From positions 124,001 to 188,000 of the forward strand of contig NZ_FRXO01000006.1 in NCBI RefSeq assembly GCF_900148505.1: a DNA stretch of 64,000 bases, written 5' to 3'. Position numbers and translations under genes: made by a program. Positions within the stretch are counted from its first letter, which is position 1. Every line of letters starts with the position of its first letter. The DNA is from Pseudoxanthobacter soli DSM 19599. Lineage in GTDB: Bacteria > Pseudomonadota > Alphaproteobacteria > Rhizobiales > Segnochrobactraceae. The notes beneath the pieces are model-generated. The model searched no databases. It saw only the letters and a list, made by a program, of their open reading frames with translations, and had not been told where the DNA came from. Below, in pieces: positions 63,116-64,000 of the stretch.

Positions 63116-64000
63116 ATGCAAAAGAAGACATGGATTGCCGCCGCAGCGCTCGGCGCGATGCTGGTGACCGGGCAGGCCTGGGCCGCTGACAAGAAGGTGG
63201 TGGCGGTGTCGATCCCCGCCGCCGACCACGGCTGGACCGCGGGCGTGGTCTATCACGCCCAGGCCGCCGCGAAGGAACTCAACGCGGCGTTCCCGGACAT
63301 CGACGTGGTCGTGAAGACCTCTCCGTCCGCCTCCGCCCAGGTCAGCGCGCTGGAGGACCTCTCGGCGAGCCGCAAGCTCGACGCCCTCGTGATCCTGCCC
63401 TACACCTCCGAGGAGCTGACCGCCCCCGTGAAGGCGGTCAAGGATGCCGGCACCTTCATCACCGTCGTTGACCGCGGCCTGAACGACCCGAGCATCCAGG
63501 ACCTCTATGTGGCCGGCGACAACATCGCGGTCGGCCGCAACACCGCGAAGTTCCTGGTGGAGAAACTCGGCGGCAAGGGCAACCTCGTCGTGCTGCGCGG
63601 CATTCCGACCGTGATCGACGACGAGCGCATCGAGGGCTTCCAGGACGGCATCAAGGGATCGGATCTCAAGATCCTCGACATCCAGTACGCCAACTGGAAC
63701 AGCGACGACGCCTTCAAGCTGATGCAGGACTATCTCGCCAAGTATCCGCAGATCGATGCGGTGTGGGCGAACGACGACGACATGCTGCTCGGCGTGCTCG
63801 AGGCGATCAAGCAGTCCGGCCGCACCGACATCAAGTTCGCGCTCGGCGGCAACGGCATGAAGGAGATCATCAAGAAGGTCATCGACGGCGACGCGATGAC
63901 GCCCGTCGAGACGCCCTATCCGCCCTCGATGATCAAGACGGCGGTTTACCTGACCGTCGCGCATCTCGTCGGCCACGCGCCCGCTCGCGGAACCGTGAAG
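63116..64000 (+). CDS. Ribose-type ABC sugar-binding protein (3' end outside window)
   Basis: 295 codons visible, no stop before the window edge. Sec signal peptide MQKKTWIAAAALGAMLVTGQ with cleavage after AWA. Type I sugar-binding fold: VAVSIPAADHGWTAGVVYHA, ALVILPYTSEELTAPVKAVK, WANDDDMLLGVLEAIKQSG. GGGAGG is ideally placed before ATG 63116. The typical length is about 320-340 residues, so a few dozen are missing. Ligand unknown; by regulon, likely the precursor handled by the 55024-59632 enzymes. Confidence 0.93.
   Translation, partial: MQKKTWIAAAALGAMLVTGQAWAADKKVVAVSIPAADHGWTAGVVYHAQAAAKELNAAFPDIDVVVKTSPSASAQVSALEDLSASRKLDALVILPYTSEELTAPVKAVKDAGTFITVVDRGLNDPSIQDLYVAGDNIAVGRNTAKFLVEKLGGKGNLVVLRGIPTVIDDERIEGFQDGIKGSDLKILDIQYANWNSDDAFKLMQDYLAKYPQIDAVWANDDDMLLGVLEAIKQSGRTDIKFALGGNGMKEIIKKVIDGDAMTPVETPYPPSMIKTAVYLTVAHLVGHAPARGTVK

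Overview
The window looks like chromosomal DNA of a high-GC alphaproteobacterium, most likely a Hyphomicrobiales member. The signs are a fused PhaAB-type Mrp antiporter subunit A, a BigR-type regulator with a DUF2892 partner, a small hydrophilic protein of a type common in rhizobia, and many sugar/acid-sugar ABC systems with LacI, FadR and GntR regulators. Genes are tightly packed, with many ATGA/GTGA/TGATG stop-start overlaps. I saw no tRNA, rRNA, CRISPR array, prophage or insertion sequence. The window cuts into a gene at each end: uxaC at the left and a sugar-binding protein at the right.

Layout. 1-5556 (+): end of glucuronate isomerase, then a four-gene ABC importer (binding protein, ATPase, two permeases). 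5644-11040: a small hypothetical protein (-), a one-domain response regulator and a very large hybrid histidine kinase carrying two complete kinase modules (+). 11228-17022 (+): a serralysin-like RTX protease, a LysE exporter, a phospholipase-D/VTT membrane fusion and a translationally coupled EEP-family phosphatase. 17105-20144 (-): periplasmic catalase, cytochrome b561, ECF sigma factor and anti-sigma factor. 20263-25272: a DUF2892 membrane protein (-) divergent from a BigR-like persulfide sensor, an RND adaptor and an RND pump (+).

25316-33329 (-): an amide operon, read in the order amiC, amiR, two dipeptide-type permeases, binding protein, acetamidase/formamidase, double ATPase. Its leader (about 33330-33521) has a consensus-like promoter followed by an intrinsic terminator, as expected for ANTAR antitermination by AmiR. 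33561-39594 (-): a complete Mrp/Pha multisubunit Na+(K+)/H+ antiporter in the order AB-C-D-E-F-G.

40153-54918: a FadR-type regulator, a ribose-type ABC importer whose ATPase has an unusual C-terminal extension, an ApnL-like (D-apionate lactonase) protein, DenD (D-erythronate dehydrogenase), two SDRs, OtnC, OtnK, a LacI regulator, LtnD and OtnI. OtnI, OtnK and OtnC form the full route from 2-oxo-tetronate to dihydroxyacetone phosphate. DenD and LtnD provide entry from D-erythronate and L-threonate. Two LacI-type operators lie between the divergent lacI and ltnD genes.

55024-59632 (-): an Ldh-family oxidoreductase, an iron-type alcohol dehydrogenase, a succinate-semialdehyde-type aldehyde dehydrogenase and an alpha/beta hydrolase. 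They diverge from a GntR regulator that heads another ribose-type ABC importer (59729 to the right edge, +). The right third of the window is therefore a carbon-scavenging region for unusual sugars, acid sugars and probably lactones.
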